Shown: piece by piece, positions 44,894 to 54,987 of the stretch | Numbering within the stretch: position 1 is the stretch's first letter | Layout of the letters: the number at the start of each line of letters is the position of its first letter | Assembly: GCA_009995455.1 (NCBI GenBank) | Contig: JAACPJ010000002.1 | Location: 1 to 64,000 of the forward strand | Source of the DNA: a bacterium | GTDB lineage: Bacteria; Patescibacteriota; Gracilibacteria; UBA4473 | DNA: 64,000 nucleotides | Direction of reading: 5' to 3' | Notes under the pieces: generated by a model | Seen by the model: the letters and a program-made list of their open reading frames with translations, nothing else | The model's database searches: none | Told to the model about the DNA's origin: nothing | Made by a program: the position numbers and the translations under genes

Positions 44894-46972
44894 TTAGACG
44901 AGAATTTTAAAATCTACGCAAACGGCTCGAGTCTCGGTAACCATCACTGGATTAATATCTACGGAAGTAATCCCTGGATAATCTAAAACTAAACGTTGTA
45001 AGCGTTGCATAACGTCTATTAGTGGCTCAACTGCTTTGGCTTTTTCACCGCGCACACCGTGTAAAATTTTACCCACTTTTGTTTCATCAATCATGGCCGC
45101 AAAATCATGCGTTGGTAAAACTCTAACCGTCGTGTCTTTAAAAACTTCAGTGTAAATTCCACCGGAACCAAACAGCATTACCGGGCCAAAATTATCATCA
45201 CGCGTCAATCCCATTATGATTTCAGTGCCTTGCGCGATTTGCTCTTGTATTTGAATATGAGCGTCTTGGTAACCAGCAATTTCAATAGAATTGGTCAGGG
45301 CTTCCCAGGCAGATTTAAATTTATCGTCATTATTAACGTTTAAAACTACGCCTTGAACATCGGTTTTATGTAGCGCCGCTGGCGCTGATATTTTTAAGAC
45401 TACATTGCCTGGAAAGATTGATTGAGCGCACTCTAGGGCCGCTTCATACTTTGAAAACCCACAATTATGAGGGAAATCAAAACCATATTTTTCTAGAATA
45501 TAATTTACTTGGTCTTGTGGAAGTGACGGCCAACCTTTTCTTTTGGCGTCATCAAGCCAAGTTTCAATTTGTGGGTCGTTATTAAAACTTAAATGCGTGA
45601 TAGGCGAAGTTCCATCTTTAATATCTTTTCGATTTGCTAGTAAGCCCATTACGTGGGTGGCATCAACCGGAAACTCAAAGTGGGGGACTTCAAGCTCGGT
45701 TAAAACGGGCCAACCTTGTGAGCTTTTTTCTCCTCCAATAAAACTCGCCATAATATTTTTGTCAGAACGGTTTTTTATTTTTCCGATAAGTTCTGCCGTT
45801 TTGATGATTTCTGTACTGCTCTGTGGCGTTAGTAAAACGAGTATTTGATCCACATTCGCATCTTCTGAAACAATTTCAAGTGCGGCTTTGTAACGGTCTG
45901 CTCGCGCATCCCCAATAATGTCGACTGGGTTTTTAATGTTGGCTTCGGCGGGTAACACCGCTTGCAATTTCGCCTTGGTTTCACTGCTAAACTCTGCTAA
46001 TTCTAAATTATCTGATTCGGTTAAATCCGTGGTTAAAACACCAACTCCACCCGCATTTGTTACGACTGCTAAGCGTTTTCCAAAATTTTTGTCTCGATTG
46101 AAACTTAACGTCTCCAGTAAACCAAACATCGCTCTCATACTAAAAACCTGAATAGCGCCCGCTTGTTGGTAGGCCATTTCAAGAATTCGTGAGTTTGGAG
46201 CGAGGCTTCCCGTATGACTCGAAGCCGCTTCGGCGGCTTTTACCGATTTACCCGGTTCTAAAATAATGACGGGTTTGTGAGGCGCTACTTTTTTAATTTG
46301 CTCAATAAAGTGACGACCGTCTTTTAAAGACTCTAAGTAAAACGCAAAGATCTCGACGTTATCGTCATTCGCTAAATTTTCTAAGATATCATTTTCGCTC
46401 ATACCAGCCTTATTCCCCAAAGAAATAAAGTGTGAAAAGCCAATTCCTTTTTGCGATGCCCAATCGAGCATGGCTGTACAAAAAGCCCCAGATTGACTGA
46501 CAAAACAAATTTTCCCTTTTTGTGGGTATCCATCTGCAAAACTGGCATTTAAATTCGCATAAGGGAAAATAGCTCCCAAACAATTTGGTCCAAGCAAATT
46601 AATGTCATTGTCTAGGCACTTTTTGGCAATGCTTTGTTCAAGCTGTGATTCACCGACCTCACTAAATCCAGCCGATATAATCACTAAATTTTTTGTTTTA
46701 TTGGCTACGCAATCTTGTACGACTGATTCGACAAATTGACTCGGAACAACAACTACCACTAAATCAAGTGGTTGATCAAGGTTCACCACCGAGTCTACAC
46801 ATGGTTCATTGAGCAGCGTTTCACCGTTCATTTTAGGATTAATGCCATAAATTGATCCCTGAAAACCACTCTGTATAATGTTTTTTAGAATGGCTGTGCC
46901 GAGTTTGGTTTCATCGCTTGAAACTCCGACAACGGCTACTGATTTTGGATTAAAAAAAGACGCTAAATTCAT
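44894..46972 (-). CDS. Acyl-/acetyl-CoA synthetase, ADP-forming (fused alpha-beta)
   Basis: This enzyme turns acyl-CoA, ADP and phosphate into the free acid and ATP, a substrate-level step used by fermenters. The 692 residues hold a CoA-binding domain (FFNPKSVAVVGVS), two succinyl-CoA-ligase-like domains with the phosphorylated His253 in SHTGSLA, and a C-terminal ATP-grasp domain from about 470 (VVLKISAPAALHKTDVQGV, GSGGIYTEVFKD). All key parts are intact. The exact acid (acetate or others) cannot be read. Confidence 0.95.
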   Translation of the reverse strand: MNLASFFNPKSVAVVGVSSDETKLGTAILKNIIQSGFQGSIYGINPKMNGETLLNEPCVDSVVNLDQPLDLVVVVVPSQFVESVVQDCVANKTKNLVIISAGFSEVGESQLEQSIAKKCLDNDINLLGPNCLGAIFPYANLNASFADGYPQKGKICFVSQSGAFCTAMLDWASQKGIGFSHFISLGNKAGMSENDILENLANDDNVEIFAFYLESLKDGRHFIEQIKKVAPHKPVIILEPGKSVKAAEAASSHTGSLAPNSRILEMAYQQAGAIQVFSMRAMFGLLETLSFNRDKNFGKRLAVVTNAGGVGVLTTDLTESDNLELAEFSSETKAKLQAVLPAEANIKNPVDIIGDARADRYKAALEIVSEDANVDQILVLLTPQSSTEIIKTAELIGKIKNRSDKNIMASFIGGEKSSQGWPVLTELEVPHFEFPVDATHVMGLLANRKDIKDGTSPITHLSFNNDPQIETWLDDAKRKGWPSLPQDQVNYILEKYGFDFPHNCGFSKYEAALECAQSIFPGNVVLKISAPAALHKTDVQGVVLNVNNDDKFKSAWEALTNSIEIAGYQDAHIQIQEQIAQGTEIIMGLTRDDNFGPVMLFGSGGIYTEVFKDTTVRVLPTHDFAAMIDETKVGKILHGVRGEKAKAVEPLIDVMQRLQRLVLDYPGITSVDINPVMVTETRAVCVDFKILV

Positions 46973-46993
46973 ATTTGTTTTTATTTAAAGCTT

Positions 46994-47002
46994 ATTATAG
47001 CA
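46994..47002 (-). promoter_or_regulatory. Extended -10 promoter of the acyl-CoA synthetase operon
   Basis: TGC-TATAAT on the minus strand, 21 bases before the ATG at 46972, giving an mRNA leader of about 14 bases; here the gene is not leaderless. Confidence 0.7.
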
Positions 47003-47126
47003 AAAAAACGCCTTAAAAGCGAGTCACAATCTTCATAAAATCAAATAAAGTTTGGTTTTAGGTTTCTTCAAGTATGGAAAGCAATAATCTTCGATAAGGG
47101 GCTTCTATTTGGTCTATTCTGGTCTG

Positions 47127-47225
47127 TTACAGAACCCGCTCAATTTTCACCGTTACGCCTCCGACTTCTGGATCAGAAACATTTTCTAAATGCTCACTGG
47201 TTAATAATCGATCGAGTAAACTCAT
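47127..47225 (-). CDS. Possible 32-residue protein coupled to the sodium symporter
   Basis: MSLLDRLLTSEHLENVSDP continues to EVGGVTVKIERVL. Its ATG overlaps the symporter stop (ATGA), the arrangement seen for translationally coupled partners. It has no membrane helix, unlike the small MetS partner known for some symporters of this family. Too short to be sure; the region downstream (46973-47126) shows only the next promoter. Confidence 0.35.
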   Translation of the reverse strand: MSLLDRLLTSEHLENVSDPEVGGVTVKIERVL

Positions 47226-48706
47226 TTTGTTTTCTTCGTATCAAAAGCAAATACAGCGGCAAGGCCAACACAGAGAACCATAGGGAAAAGTCCCCACCAT
47301 AAAATTTGATCACTTGGATAGTCTCCATATTTTTGGCTTAATTCTGCTGGTAAATCGAGTATGTATACCCAAGCAAAAATAGTTGGAGCGATATATTTAA
47401 TCAGCGTATCAAAGGCCACAGGCATTATAAATCCAGATACATGATTTATATAAATTCTTAATTTTTCAACTGGCAACCACCAGCCTATAATGATGAGCTG
47501 TAGTAAAATAGTGAAATAGAATAGGTGCCCAAAAATAAAATGATCGAGTATATCTAAACGATACAAGCCATTGCCACCGGCAAACACTAAAGACCAAAGG
47601 AAAAACAGGAAACAAAGTGCCGCCGTAAAAGTAGATCTATGGAAGCGTGCCAATAGGCCAAATTGTCTTCTTAAAGCGGCTGAAACCGTTTCAATCATGG
47701 AGAACAAAGAGTCAATCGCGAGCGTTAAAATGGAGATAAAAAATAGAACCGAGAAGATTTGCGCGCCTGTTGGTAGCAAAGCTAAGGCATTAGGAAGGGT
47801 TACAAAGGCTAAAGTCGGACCAGAGGCAATCAGATTAGAAATACTAATGCCTTGCGCCTGAGACATCCATCCTAGAGTACCAAAGATCACCAGGCCTGAA
47901 ACTAAACTTACGGCGGCATCACCGAGAGCAATCAGTAAACCAGACATAGCGACCCTTTGGCGTTGGGGGTTACAACTTGAGTAAAGAATCGTAATTCCTA
48001 AACCAATATTCATCGAAAAAAAAGCTTGGGTTAAGGCATCTTTCCACAAACCAACTTGCGCTAATTGTGACCAATCTGGGACTAAAAAATAAGCAAAACC
48101 AATCTTACTTCCAGGCAGATACAAACTATTTATAAACAAAATTAGGAGTAAAATAAAAGGCAGAGGAACGGTCCACTTTACCGCTTTGCCAACAGATTTT
48201 ATCCCTTTAAAAAGACAAAAATAAACTAAAACATAAGTGGCCGCCAAAGCAAAAACTACTGGCCACGAGAAACCGTTCCAAACACTTGGCCCCTCGCTTA
48301 AGCTCAGTATTTGGTTATAGAAAAAATTTTCTGGATCTTTCCCCCAAGCCAGCGTTGGACTGGCCAACAAAAAATCTATACCCCACGCAATTATCACGGC
48401 GTAGTAACCGGCAATTAAAGTTACGACCCCCATGACTAAGTAGCCGACAAAACGGCCAAAATTACCAGCCGCGTTTCGGTAGGCTTGCACGACCTCCGTT
48501 TGAGCTCTTTGCCCAAAAGCCACTTCCATAATGACTAAAGGCAACCCAAAACAGAGCAGTATTATGAAGTAGGCAAACAAGAAAGCGCCGCCTCCATTTT
48601 CATAAACCATGTAAGGAAATCGCCAGAGATTCCCCAAACCTGCGGCCGCTCCAATGGCCGCCAAAATAAATATTGTTTTCGAAGACCAAGTTTCTTTAAA
48701 CGCCAT
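47222..48706 (-). CDS. Neurotransmitter:sodium symporter family (LeuT-like) transporter
   Basis: The 494-residue protein has about 12 helices and the family signature in helix 1, GAAAGLGNLWRFPYMVYENG, with GLPLVIMEVAFGQR in helix 2. Bacterial members take up amino acids with sodium. An amino-acid importer suits an organism with few biosynthetic genes. A 157-base AT-rich gap precedes it, shared with the divergent rsmI. Confidence 0.95.
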   Translation of the reverse strand: MAFKETWSSKTIFILAAIGAAAGLGNLWRFPYMVYENGGGAFLFAYFIILLCFGLPLVIMEVAFGQRAQTEVVQAYRNAAGNFGRFVGYLVMGVVTLIAGYYAVIIAWGIDFLLASPTLAWGKDPENFFYNQILSLSEGPSVWNGFSWPVVFALAATYVLVYFCLFKGIKSVGKAVKWTVPLPFILLLILFINSLYLPGSKIGFAYFLVPDWSQLAQVGLWKDALTQAFFSMNIGLGITILYSSCNPQRQRVAMSGLLIALGDAAVSLVSGLVIFGTLGWMSQAQGISISNLIASGPTLAFVTLPNALALLPTGAQIFSVLFFISILTLAIDSLFSMIETVSAALRRQFGLLARFHRSTFTAALCFLFFLWSLVFAGGNGLYRLDILDHFIFGHLFYFTILLQLIIIGWWLPVEKLRIYINHVSGFIMPVAFDTLIKYIAPTIFAWVYILDLPAELSQKYGDYPSDQILWWGLFPMVLCVGLAAVFAFDTKKTK

Positions 48707-48851
48707 TAAGCCAAAAATAACCCAAGGTTAAACATTAAAAAATAGAGAGTTTTTTTTGTTTTGAGATTAATTTTTATATTGCACAGTTTTTTTCACATAG
48801 CAAATTTAGCCGTAAGAATAATTATTAATTGTGTGAGGTTGTTAAGTCGAG

Positions 48852-48857
48852 TAATCT
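48852..48857 (+). promoter_or_regulatory. -10 box of rsmI
   Basis: TAATCT ends 6 bases before the ATG at 48864, the same spacing as at 20631 and 37328. Confidence 0.45.
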
Positions 48858-48863
48858 GAATTT

Positions 48864-49553
48864 ATGAGCGATCTTTACATTGTGGCCACCCCGATTGGAA
48901 ATTTAGAAGACATAACTTTACGCGCGTTAAACACCTTAAAAGAAGTGAATTTTATTGCGGCAGAAGATACCCGGCACACGAAGCGATTGCTCGATAAATA
49001 TGATATCAAGACGCCTTCAATTTCTTATCATTCTCACAGTGGTGATGCCAAAATTAACTTAGTAATTGAGCGGATTAAAAAAGGGGAGAGTGCCGCCTTA
49101 GTGAGTGATGCTGGTACACCGTGTGTTTCAGACCCTGGTTTTAAACTCGTTAAAATGGCTGCACAAGCGGGTATAAAAATTATTCCGATTCCAGGCGTGT
49201 CGGCAATTACTACTTTAGTTTCAGCCAGTGGTTTTCCTACAGATACGTTTACCTTTCACGGGTTTTTACCGCATAAAAAAGGCCGTCAAACCCTGATTAA
49301 ATCTTTTAAAGAAACCGAACACTGTCAGATTGTTTATGAATCGGTGCATCGTTTCCCCAAACTTCTAAAAGAACTGACTGAATTTGTGGGGGCGGATCGA
49401 TCTATTTGTGTTGGCCGAGAACTCACCAAAATGCATGAAGAAATTTGGAGAGGTACGGTTATAGAGGCTTTGGAGCATTTTAATGAATCCAATACTAAGG
49501 GAGAGTTTGTTGTAATTGTCGCGCCTGAAAAGTTTTGTTACACTAAGGCTTGA
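48864..49553 (+). CDS. rsmI: 16S rRNA 2'-O-ribose C1402 methyltransferase
   Basis: RsmI methylates C1402 in the ribosomal P site. The 229-residue protein has the tetrapyrrole-methylase-fold motifs LYIVATPIGNLEDIT, AAEDTRHTKRLL, LVSDAGTPCVSDPG and PIPGVSAITT. It is shorter than the 280-residue E. coli protein at the C-terminus. Its stop overlaps the next start (TGATG). Confidence 0.96.
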   Translation: MSDLYIVATPIGNLEDITLRALNTLKEVNFIAAEDTRHTKRLLDKYDIKTPSISYHSHSGDAKINLVIERIKKGESAALVSDAGTPCVSDPGFKLVKMAAQAGIKIIPIPGVSAITTLVSASGFPTDTFTFHGFLPHKKGRQTLIKSFKETEHCQIVYESVHRFPKLLKELTEFVGADRSICVGRELTKMHEEIWRGTVIEALEHFNESNTKGEFVVIVAPEKFCYTKA

Positions 49554-49852
49554 TGAATAACGCCAACACAAATCCGGTTTTAGCTTCAAAACGAGCTCGA
49601 ATAAGTGACATTGATGCTGGTATTCTTTCTTTACTGGACGAACGAATGCGCTTAGCTATTGAGATTGCTCAGATTAAAAAAGAAACGGGTAAAAACATTG
49701 AAGATTTAGAACGCGAAACCGAATTGCTCAGTGATATTTTAAAGCAAAACCGGGAGACAATTTTAGAAGACGCCAAAGTAACCGAAATTTGGCGGGCTAT
49801 TTTTAAGCTCTCAAAAGAGATTCAAGAAGAAGCCTCAAAAAAAACAGGTTAA
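49553..49852 (+). CDS. Chorismate mutase type II-like protein
   Basis: The 99-residue all-helical protein fits the AroQ pattern: RARISDIDAGILSLLDERMRL, then AIEIAQIKKETGKNI and DLERETELL. The first Arg, the Lys of the second helix and the Asp-x-x-Arg-Glu region match catalytic positions. Without other aromatic-pathway genes nearby, the real role is open. Translation starts at the ATG overlapping the rsmI stop. Confidence 0.75.
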   Translation: MNNANTNPVLASKRARISDIDAGILSLLDERMRLAIEIAQIKKETGKNIEDLERETELLSDILKQNRETILEDAKVTEIWRAIFKLSKEIQEEASKKTG

Positions 49853-49855
49853 GCC

Positions 49856-51001
49856 CTACTTTGTAATATTAAGGTTTTGATTTTGAGTAGAGGTGTATTG
49901 GCTCCTACCTTCGCCATTTATATTCCCTGTTTCTACCGCATCGCCACTGTAAGAATAAGTTGGATCAATTAAGCCACTGCGACTGAGGCTAAATTTAACT
50001 TTATCTCCATTTACCGCACCATTACTTATTCTACCCGTCAGCAGAATTTGTGAATTTGGTGGTATTTCAAATGAAGAATCAAAAAGTAAGCCAGAACCTC
50101 CATTGTAGGATTCAAATTGATCGGTTGAATCTACCCGCTCATTATTTACGAACAGATTAAAATTATTAAAACTCTGACTGAAGTCTTTTAGATCTGTTTT
50201 ACCATCACCGTTTTTATCACTTACTTGGGAGCCGGAAGCAATACTGAGAAACAAGCCCTCAACTTGGGTGTCCACTTTACTGTTTAAATAGGTGCTGAAG
50301 AAGTTAATATCTTTACTGCCTGGTGAGTAAGTTTGATTGCCTGAAGGTCGGTAGTAATACCGATTTGTCGCAGAAATCGTGTTTACACGGGGTCTAAGGC
50401 TCGGAGTATAAACCGAACGAGCGGAAGAACCATAGTACCGGTAAGAAGCATATGGCGACGTGGAACGTATATAAATACCACCGGCTTTAAGTGTTTTTGG
50501 TTGAGCGATAACCGATTCACACTCTCTACACTCAAGACTGAAATAATCTAAACCAATAATTGAGGTATTTAGATCTTCTTCACGGCGGATACCGAGCTCA
50601 ACGGTTTCGCCTGATTGAGCGTAAATTAATCGAGCCTCAACGGATAATTGCAAAGCCTCTCCTCGGGCAATAACAACGTTATCGAAAGTAAACGTGACAT
50701 TGTTTCTGTCGGCTTGGAAAGCCGCACTTATAGTTTGGTTATTATCGGTGATAACAAAATTTTCAAAACTTTCTGATAAATCAGCTGTTCCGTAATTTCT
50801 CAACTTTAGGCGATTAACCGTTATATTTTTTCCACTTCGATTACTAAGCCTAAACTTTGCTAATTGAGCCGTTTCACCCATTCTTATAGTTCCACCACTG
50901 CCTTGAGCTTGCAACTCTACGTAGGCACCTCCAAGTGTAGTTTGCGCTTGTAACGTTAAAGGGGCAACGATTATAGCGAGTACGAATAATAAGTATCTCA
51001 T
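49856..51001 (-). CDS. Secreted protein of unknown function with a Ca-binding loop
   Basis: The 381-residue protein has a signal peptide (YLLFVLAIIVAPLTLQA|Q). The N-terminal part (20-165) is beta-rich and adhesion-like, with SNRSGKNITVNRLKLRNYG and CRECES. A Tyr/Ser-rich linker (185-220) follows, then a second beta-rich part containing DKNGDGKTDLKDF, an EF-hand/dockerin-type calcium loop. It is not recognised; surface attachment is a guess. It ends 4 bases from the convergent chorismate mutase-like gene. Confidence 0.7.
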   Translation of the reverse strand: MRYLLFVLAIIVAPLTLQAQTTLGGAYVELQAQGSGGTIRMGETAQLAKFRLSNRSGKNITVNRLKLRNYGTADLSESFENFVITDNNQTISAAFQADRNNVTFTFDNVVIARGEALQLSVEARLIYAQSGETVELGIRREEDLNTSIIGLDYFSLECRECESVIAQPKTLKAGGIYIRSTSPYASYRYYGSSARSVYTPSLRPRVNTISATNRYYYRPSGNQTYSPGSKDINFFSTYLNSKVDTQVEGLFLSIASGSQVSDKNGDGKTDLKDFSQSFNNFNLFVNNERVDSTDQFESYNGGSGLLFDSSFEIPPNSQILLTGRISNGAVNGDKVKFSLSRSGLIDPTYSYSGDAVETGNINGEGRSQYTSTQNQNLNITK

Positions 51002-51066
51002 GTAATCTTAGGTTACTAAAGTTTCGACGAAAGAGGAGGGGAAGGTGTGACTTAAACTACTAAGAT

Positions 51067-51510
51067 TTAAAATCGCTTCATATTTTCAACTGTAGCCCGA
51101 CAGGCAGAGGCGAGTTCGGTTCCTTTAACACACATATGATCAAAGAAAAATTTATGCTGATCGGGGTTACTGCCATCTTCAGCAAAGGTTTCCTTTGGAG
51201 TTAAAACCGCTGAAAGCACTGGAATACCAGTTTGTAGTTGAACATTAACAAACCCCTGCAGGATTGCGTGAGCCACAAACTCATGTCTATAAATACCGCC
51301 ATCGGTGACAAATCCCGCACAACAGATGACGTCATAATCATGTGTTTCGGCTAGTTTTTTACACATCAAGGGCATTTCTAAGCTGCCGGGGACCTCTATC
51401 ACTTCGACTACATAATTATCGGGAACATGGGCAATAAAAGCGTCTCGACATTGCCCCACAATATCTTGATGCCATGAGGCTTGAATAAAAGCGATTCGAA
51501 CGGTATTCAT
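51067..51510 (-). CDS. ribH: Type II 6,7-dimethyl-8-ribityllumazine synthase
   Basis: This enzyme makes the lumazine precursor of riboflavin. From MNTVRIAFIQASWHQDIV the protein has 147 residues. VPGSLEMPL, FVTDGGIYRHEFVA and VQLQTGIPVLSAVLTPKE match the type II (RibH2) group known from Rhizobiales and Brucella more closely than the common type I. No other riboflavin gene is in the window. It is 13 bases after the asparaginase stop. Confidence 0.88.
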   Translation of the reverse strand: MNTVRIAFIQASWHQDIVGQCRDAFIAHVPDNYVVEVIEVPGSLEMPLMCKKLAETHDYDVICCAGFVTDGGIYRHEFVAHAILQGFVNVQLQTGIPVLSAVLTPKETFAEDGSNPDQHKFFFDHMCVKGTELASACRATVENMKRF

Positions 51511-51523
51511 GAAAAAATTAGAT

Positions 51524-52636
51524 TTAATTAAATTGCTCAAATTCATCTTGGCTCGCCGTCGTCAATTCACCAACATAATTTGTCCGCATGGCTTCATTAA
51601 AATCAGCCACAGATTTACATAAATTATTTCCAATGAGCCACGCAATTTTAACACTTACAACAGCTTCTGTTTGATCAAAGCAGGGGATAGCCCCCGCATG
51701 AAGGGCTTTCATACCGGGTTCATATTCTGCCCCAGAGGCATTGGCTGCCGCCACTTTAGAAGTTAAAAATACCGGTATGTTTTTAGTTTGAGCCAGTTTA
51801 ACAATCGGTATTAAATTATTTTTACGTTCACTTGGCAGGTTACCTGCCGCATAAGTTCTTATAATCAAAGCTTTTACTAAATCAGTTTCCAAGACCGCTT
51901 CAATCACTTCTGGATTTAAACCCGGAGTCAGATCAATTGATAAAATCCGATCGTCAAAATTAACTTGGTCGTTTGAGGTTGGTAAGAACCGATCCTTGGT
52001 ATTAACTAAGCTTTTACTGATAAATAATTTTTGCTGTTTTATCTGACCAATGTTTGGGTAATTAGGCGAAGCGAACGCCGTGTAATCCATTTCACTAATT
52101 TTGATTACCCGAGCCCCGAGCATCACCTCCTTATCAAAATTCACTAATACATCCGCGATGCCTTCTTCACAGGCATGAGCAATAGTTTTAAAAGCGTAAT
52201 ACAGATTATGGTAGGCGTCTGTAGCTTGGGCATAAATACTTTTTTGTGAACCAGTGATACAAACTGGAATTCTTAAAGAAGAACCGTTCGGGTTGCTGCC
52301 ATGCAAAGCTAAGGCCAAAGCGGCGGCCGTGTAAGCCAAAGTATCGGTTCCATGTGTTACAACCACCCCATCATAAAGTTCTTCGTTTTGCGCCTTTTTA
52401 ATTCTTAAAGCTAAATGGGTCCAATCGGATGGAACCATGTTGCTTGAATCTTTCGTGGTTACAAATTCGGTCGTGATTTCAAGATCACCAGAAAAACGAG
52501 ATAAAATGCCAGCGCAGGCCGCGGTAAATAAATCTGGGTCTTTTGCTGGAATTAAATACTTGTGGCCATTTTCGTCTTGGTGTTCCAATTGACTAATAGT
52601 GCCTCCGTGCAGTAAAAACAGTACTTTTTTGGTCAT
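51524..52636 (-). CDS. L-asparaginase
   Basis: From MTKKVLFLLHGGTIS the protein has 370 residues. The two catalytic threonine motifs are GGTIS (11-15) and VVTHGTDTLAYTA; the Lys of the second triad is in LTSKVAAANASG-like context. It hydrolyses asparagine to aspartate and ammonia. An upstream in-frame ATG at 52672 would fall in the terminator and is rejected. Transcribed after the atpB terminator. Confidence 0.93.
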   Translation of the reverse strand: MTKKVLFLLHGGTISQLEHQDENGHKYLIPAKDPDLFTAACAGILSRFSGDLEITTEFVTTKDSSNMVPSDWTHLALRIKKAQNEELYDGVVVTHGTDTLAYTAAALALALHGSNPNGSSLRIPVCITGSQKSIYAQATDAYHNLYYAFKTIAHACEEGIADVLVNFDKEVMLGARVIKISEMDYTAFASPNYPNIGQIKQQKLFISKSLVNTKDRFLPTSNDQVNFDDRILSIDLTPGLNPEVIEAVLETDLVKALIIRTYAAGNLPSERKNNLIPIVKLAQTKNIPVFLTSKVAAANASGAEYEPGMKALHAGAIPCFDQTEAVVSVKIAWLIGNNLCKSVADFNEAMRTNYVGELTTASQDEFEQFN

Positions 52637-52655
52637 GTGGTTAAAGTTTAATACT

Positions 52656-52683
52656 AAAAAAAAACCCCGCAAGGCGGGGTTTT
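52656..52683 (-). terminator. Strong rho-independent terminator after atpB
   Basis: CCCCGC-N3-GCGGGG with a nine-base T run on the minus strand, 20 bases after the atpB stop. Confidence 0.95.
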
Positions 52684-52702
52684 ATATTATAAGCTTTATG
52701 AC

Positions 52703-54082
52703 TTATTTATCTTTGTAATCTGGGTGGAACTTATCGATTGTTTTTTGGTTCAAACGTTTTAGTTCTGAAATTGGGAAAGGTCGTAGTAACTCCCAACCAA
52801 GTTCTAAACTGTCGATAATATTTCGATCAGAATCAAAACCTTGTCCAACGAATTCTTTTTCAAAAGCATCGGCAAATTTAAGGTACGTTTTATCCACTTC
52901 AGAAAGAGAACTTTCTCCAAGTACTACCGCTAGTTCCCGTACGTCTTTACCACGAGCGTAACAAGCAAATAACTGATCTTTAAGTTTTGAGTGATCGTCT
53001 CGAGTTTTCCCTTCCCCCATACCCGCTCCCGCTAAACGAGAAAGCGATTTCAATACATCTACTGGAGGTTCAACTTGTTTTTGGTGAAGTGATCGATCGA
53101 GTACAAACTGACCTTCGGTAATATAACCCGTCAAGTCTGGAATTGGGTGGGTAATATCGTCTTCTGGCATTGAAAGAATTGGCATCTGAGTTACGGAACC
53201 ACCTTTCCCTTTAATTCGACCCGCTCGTTCGTAAATAGTTGAAAGATCGGTGTAAAGGTAACCTGGGTAACCTCGTCGACCTGGAACTTCTTTACGAGCG
53301 GCAGAAACTTCGCGTAATGCCTCAGCGTAATTGGTCATGTCAGTGAGAATCACTAACACATGCATATCTTTTTCAAATGCTAGGTATTCAGCGTATGAAA
53401 GCGCCATTCGTGGCACTGCAATTCGCTCAACCACCGGATCAGCAGCGGTATTAATGAAAAGTGTCGCTTTTTCAATCGCGCCCGTTCGCTCAAATTCTTT
53501 TTGGAAGAACATCGCTTCTTCAAAAGTTACCCCCATGGCACCGAAAACAACCGCAAACTCTGAACCATCATTTACTTTCGCATTACGAGCGATTTGCACC
53601 GCCAGCTCAGAATGAGGGAGACCAGAACCAGAGAAGATTGGCAATTTTTGTCCTCGAACCAAAGTATTCATCACATCGATTGTTGAAACTCCCGTTTGAA
53701 TAAAATCAGAAGGGAAAAGACGAGAATAAGGATTAATAGCCGCACCAGAAATATCAACGTGTTTTTCAGCCAGTACTTGCGCTCCACCATCAATGGGCAA
53801 TCCAGCTCCATTAAATACACGTCCAAGCATGTCATTTGAAACCCCTAGAGTGGCAATTTTACCTAAGAATTTAGCTTTAAGTCCTTGCGTACCAAGTCCT
53901 TGAGTTGATTCAAACATTTGAACCATCGCTCTATCTGAATGAACTTCTAGAACTTTACCCATTTTTTTGCTGCCATCAGCGGTGGTAACTTCTACTAATT
54001 CTTCGTATTTAGCGCCTTGTACACCGTCAACCACTAAGATTGGACCGGCAATAGACTGAATGTTTTCATAGGTTTTTTGCAT
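52703..54082 (-). CDS. atpB: A/V-type ATPase subunit B
   Basis: The 459-residue non-catalytic subunit of the rotary ATPase. [12 protein letters not shown] begins it; the P-loop position reads [10 protein letters not shown] in place of GxxxxGKT, as expected of [34 protein letters not shown] is a hallmark (shown here in part). Subunits A and others are not in the window; D is 2.1 kb upstream on the same strand with two unrelated genes between. Confidence 0.96.
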   Translation of the reverse strand: MQKTYENIQSIAGPILVVDGVQGAKYEELVEVTTADGSKKMGKVLEVHSDRAMVQMFESTQGLGTQGLKAKFLGKIATLGVSNDMLGRVFNGAGLPIDGGAQVLAEKHVDISGAAINPYSRLFPSDFIQTGVSTIDVMNTLVRGQKLPIFSGSGLPHSELAVQIARNAKVNDGSEFAVVFGAMGVTFEEAMFFQKEFERTGAIEKATLFINTAADPVVERIAVPRMALSYAEYLAFEKDMHVLVILTDMTNYAEALREVSAARKEVPGRRGYPGYLYTDLSTIYERAGRIKGKGGSVTQMPILSMPEDDITHPIPDLTGYITEGQFVLDRSLHQKQVEPPVDVLKSLSRLAGAGMGEGKTRDDHSKLKDQLFACYARGKDVRELAVVLGESSLSEVDKTYLKFADAFEKEFVGQGFDSDRNIIDSLELGWELLRPFPISELKRLNQKTIDKFHPDYKDK

Positions 54083-54204
54083 CTTACAAAAGGGGGATTA
54101 AGAGTTTCGAATCTTTAGAATAAAAGACAAATCGCGCGGATTGTAAAAGGGTTTTGGGGTATGTCAAAGGTTTGGGTTCGATTTTTTGGTGCCACCACTA
54201 ATTT

Positions 54205-54231
54205 AAAAAATCCCAACCGAAGTTAGGATTT
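54205..54231 (-). terminator. UUCG-loop terminator after clpP
   Basis: On the minus strand AAATCCTAAC-TTCG-GTTGGGATTT forms a 10-bp stem (one G-T pair) with a stable UUCG loop and a T run. It separates clpP from atpB. Confidence 0.85.
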
Positions 54232-54257
54232 AAAAGAGGGGAGAGCGCGTCACTAAA

Positions 54258-54866
54258 TTATTTCTTTTTAATGACTTTATCGATTAAACCATATTTACCA
54301 TATTTTGCCGCTTGAGCCGCTGGAATAAAATTATCTCGGTCACAATCACGAATAATTTTTTCTTTATCTTCACCGGTGCAATCATGAATCATACGGTAGA
54401 GCGTATCTTTGGTATCCATTATATGTCGAGCATGAATTTCAATATCAGAAGCTTGACCTTGGGTTCCGCCAAGAGGTTGATGTATCATCACTTCTGAGTG
54501 AGGCAGAGCAAAACGTTTTCCACGAGCCCCAGACATTAAAATCATCGCCCCCATACTAGCCGCCATTCCAACACAAACCGTTGAAACATCTGGTTTCAAA
54601 TAATTCATGGTATCTATAATCGCCAGACCAGCTGAAACAGAACCTCCTGGAGAATTCACATAAATGGTAATATCTTTTTTAGCGTCTTCCGATTCAAGAA
54701 ATAAAAGCTGAGCGATTACGAGATTCGCCATATGGGCATCAATTCCTGTCCCAACAAAGATCACTCGATCTTTAAGAAGCCTAGAATAGATATCATATGA
54801 ACGTTCACCGTTATCTGTTTTTTCGACCACCATTGGCACTAGGTGATTGCTTATATTGTTTGTCAT
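54258..54866 (-). CDS. clpP: ATP-dependent Clp protease proteolytic subunit
   Basis: The 202-residue serine protease forms the barrel of ClpXP/ClpAP. The triad is Ser104 in GMAASMGA, His129 in MIHQPLGG and Asp178 in DRDNF. It has its own promoter and terminator, so it is an independent unit inserted between ATPase genes. Confidence 0.97.
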   Translation of the reverse strand: MTNNISNHLVPMVVEKTDNGERSYDIYSRLLKDRVIFVGTGIDAHMANLVIAQLLFLESEDAKKDITIYVNSPGGSVSAGLAIIDTMNYLKPDVSTVCVGMAASMGAMILMSGARGKRFALPHSEVMIHQPLGGTQGQASDIEIHARHIMDTKDTLYRMIHDCTGEDKEKIIRDCDRDNFIPAAQAAKYGKYGLIDKVIKKK

Positions 54867-54889
54867 GAAAATAAATTTAAGTTCTTGTT

Positions 54890-54895
54890 ATTATA
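54890..54895 (-). promoter_or_regulatory. -10 box of clpP
   Basis: TATAAT on the minus strand, 23 bases before the ATG. A second TATAAT lies a few bases upstream (CCCTATAATTG). Confidence 0.55.
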
Positions 54896-54987
54896 GCGCA
54901 ATTATAGGGTTTCTACCATTAACTCTACTTGATCAATTAAGAGATTATTTTATATCGATTTACTCTCTAAATATAAAGCCACTGCGC

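Noticed and set aside
52636-52672. Upstream start for asparaginase
   Set aside because: The extension lies in the atpB terminator and adds residues not seen in the family.
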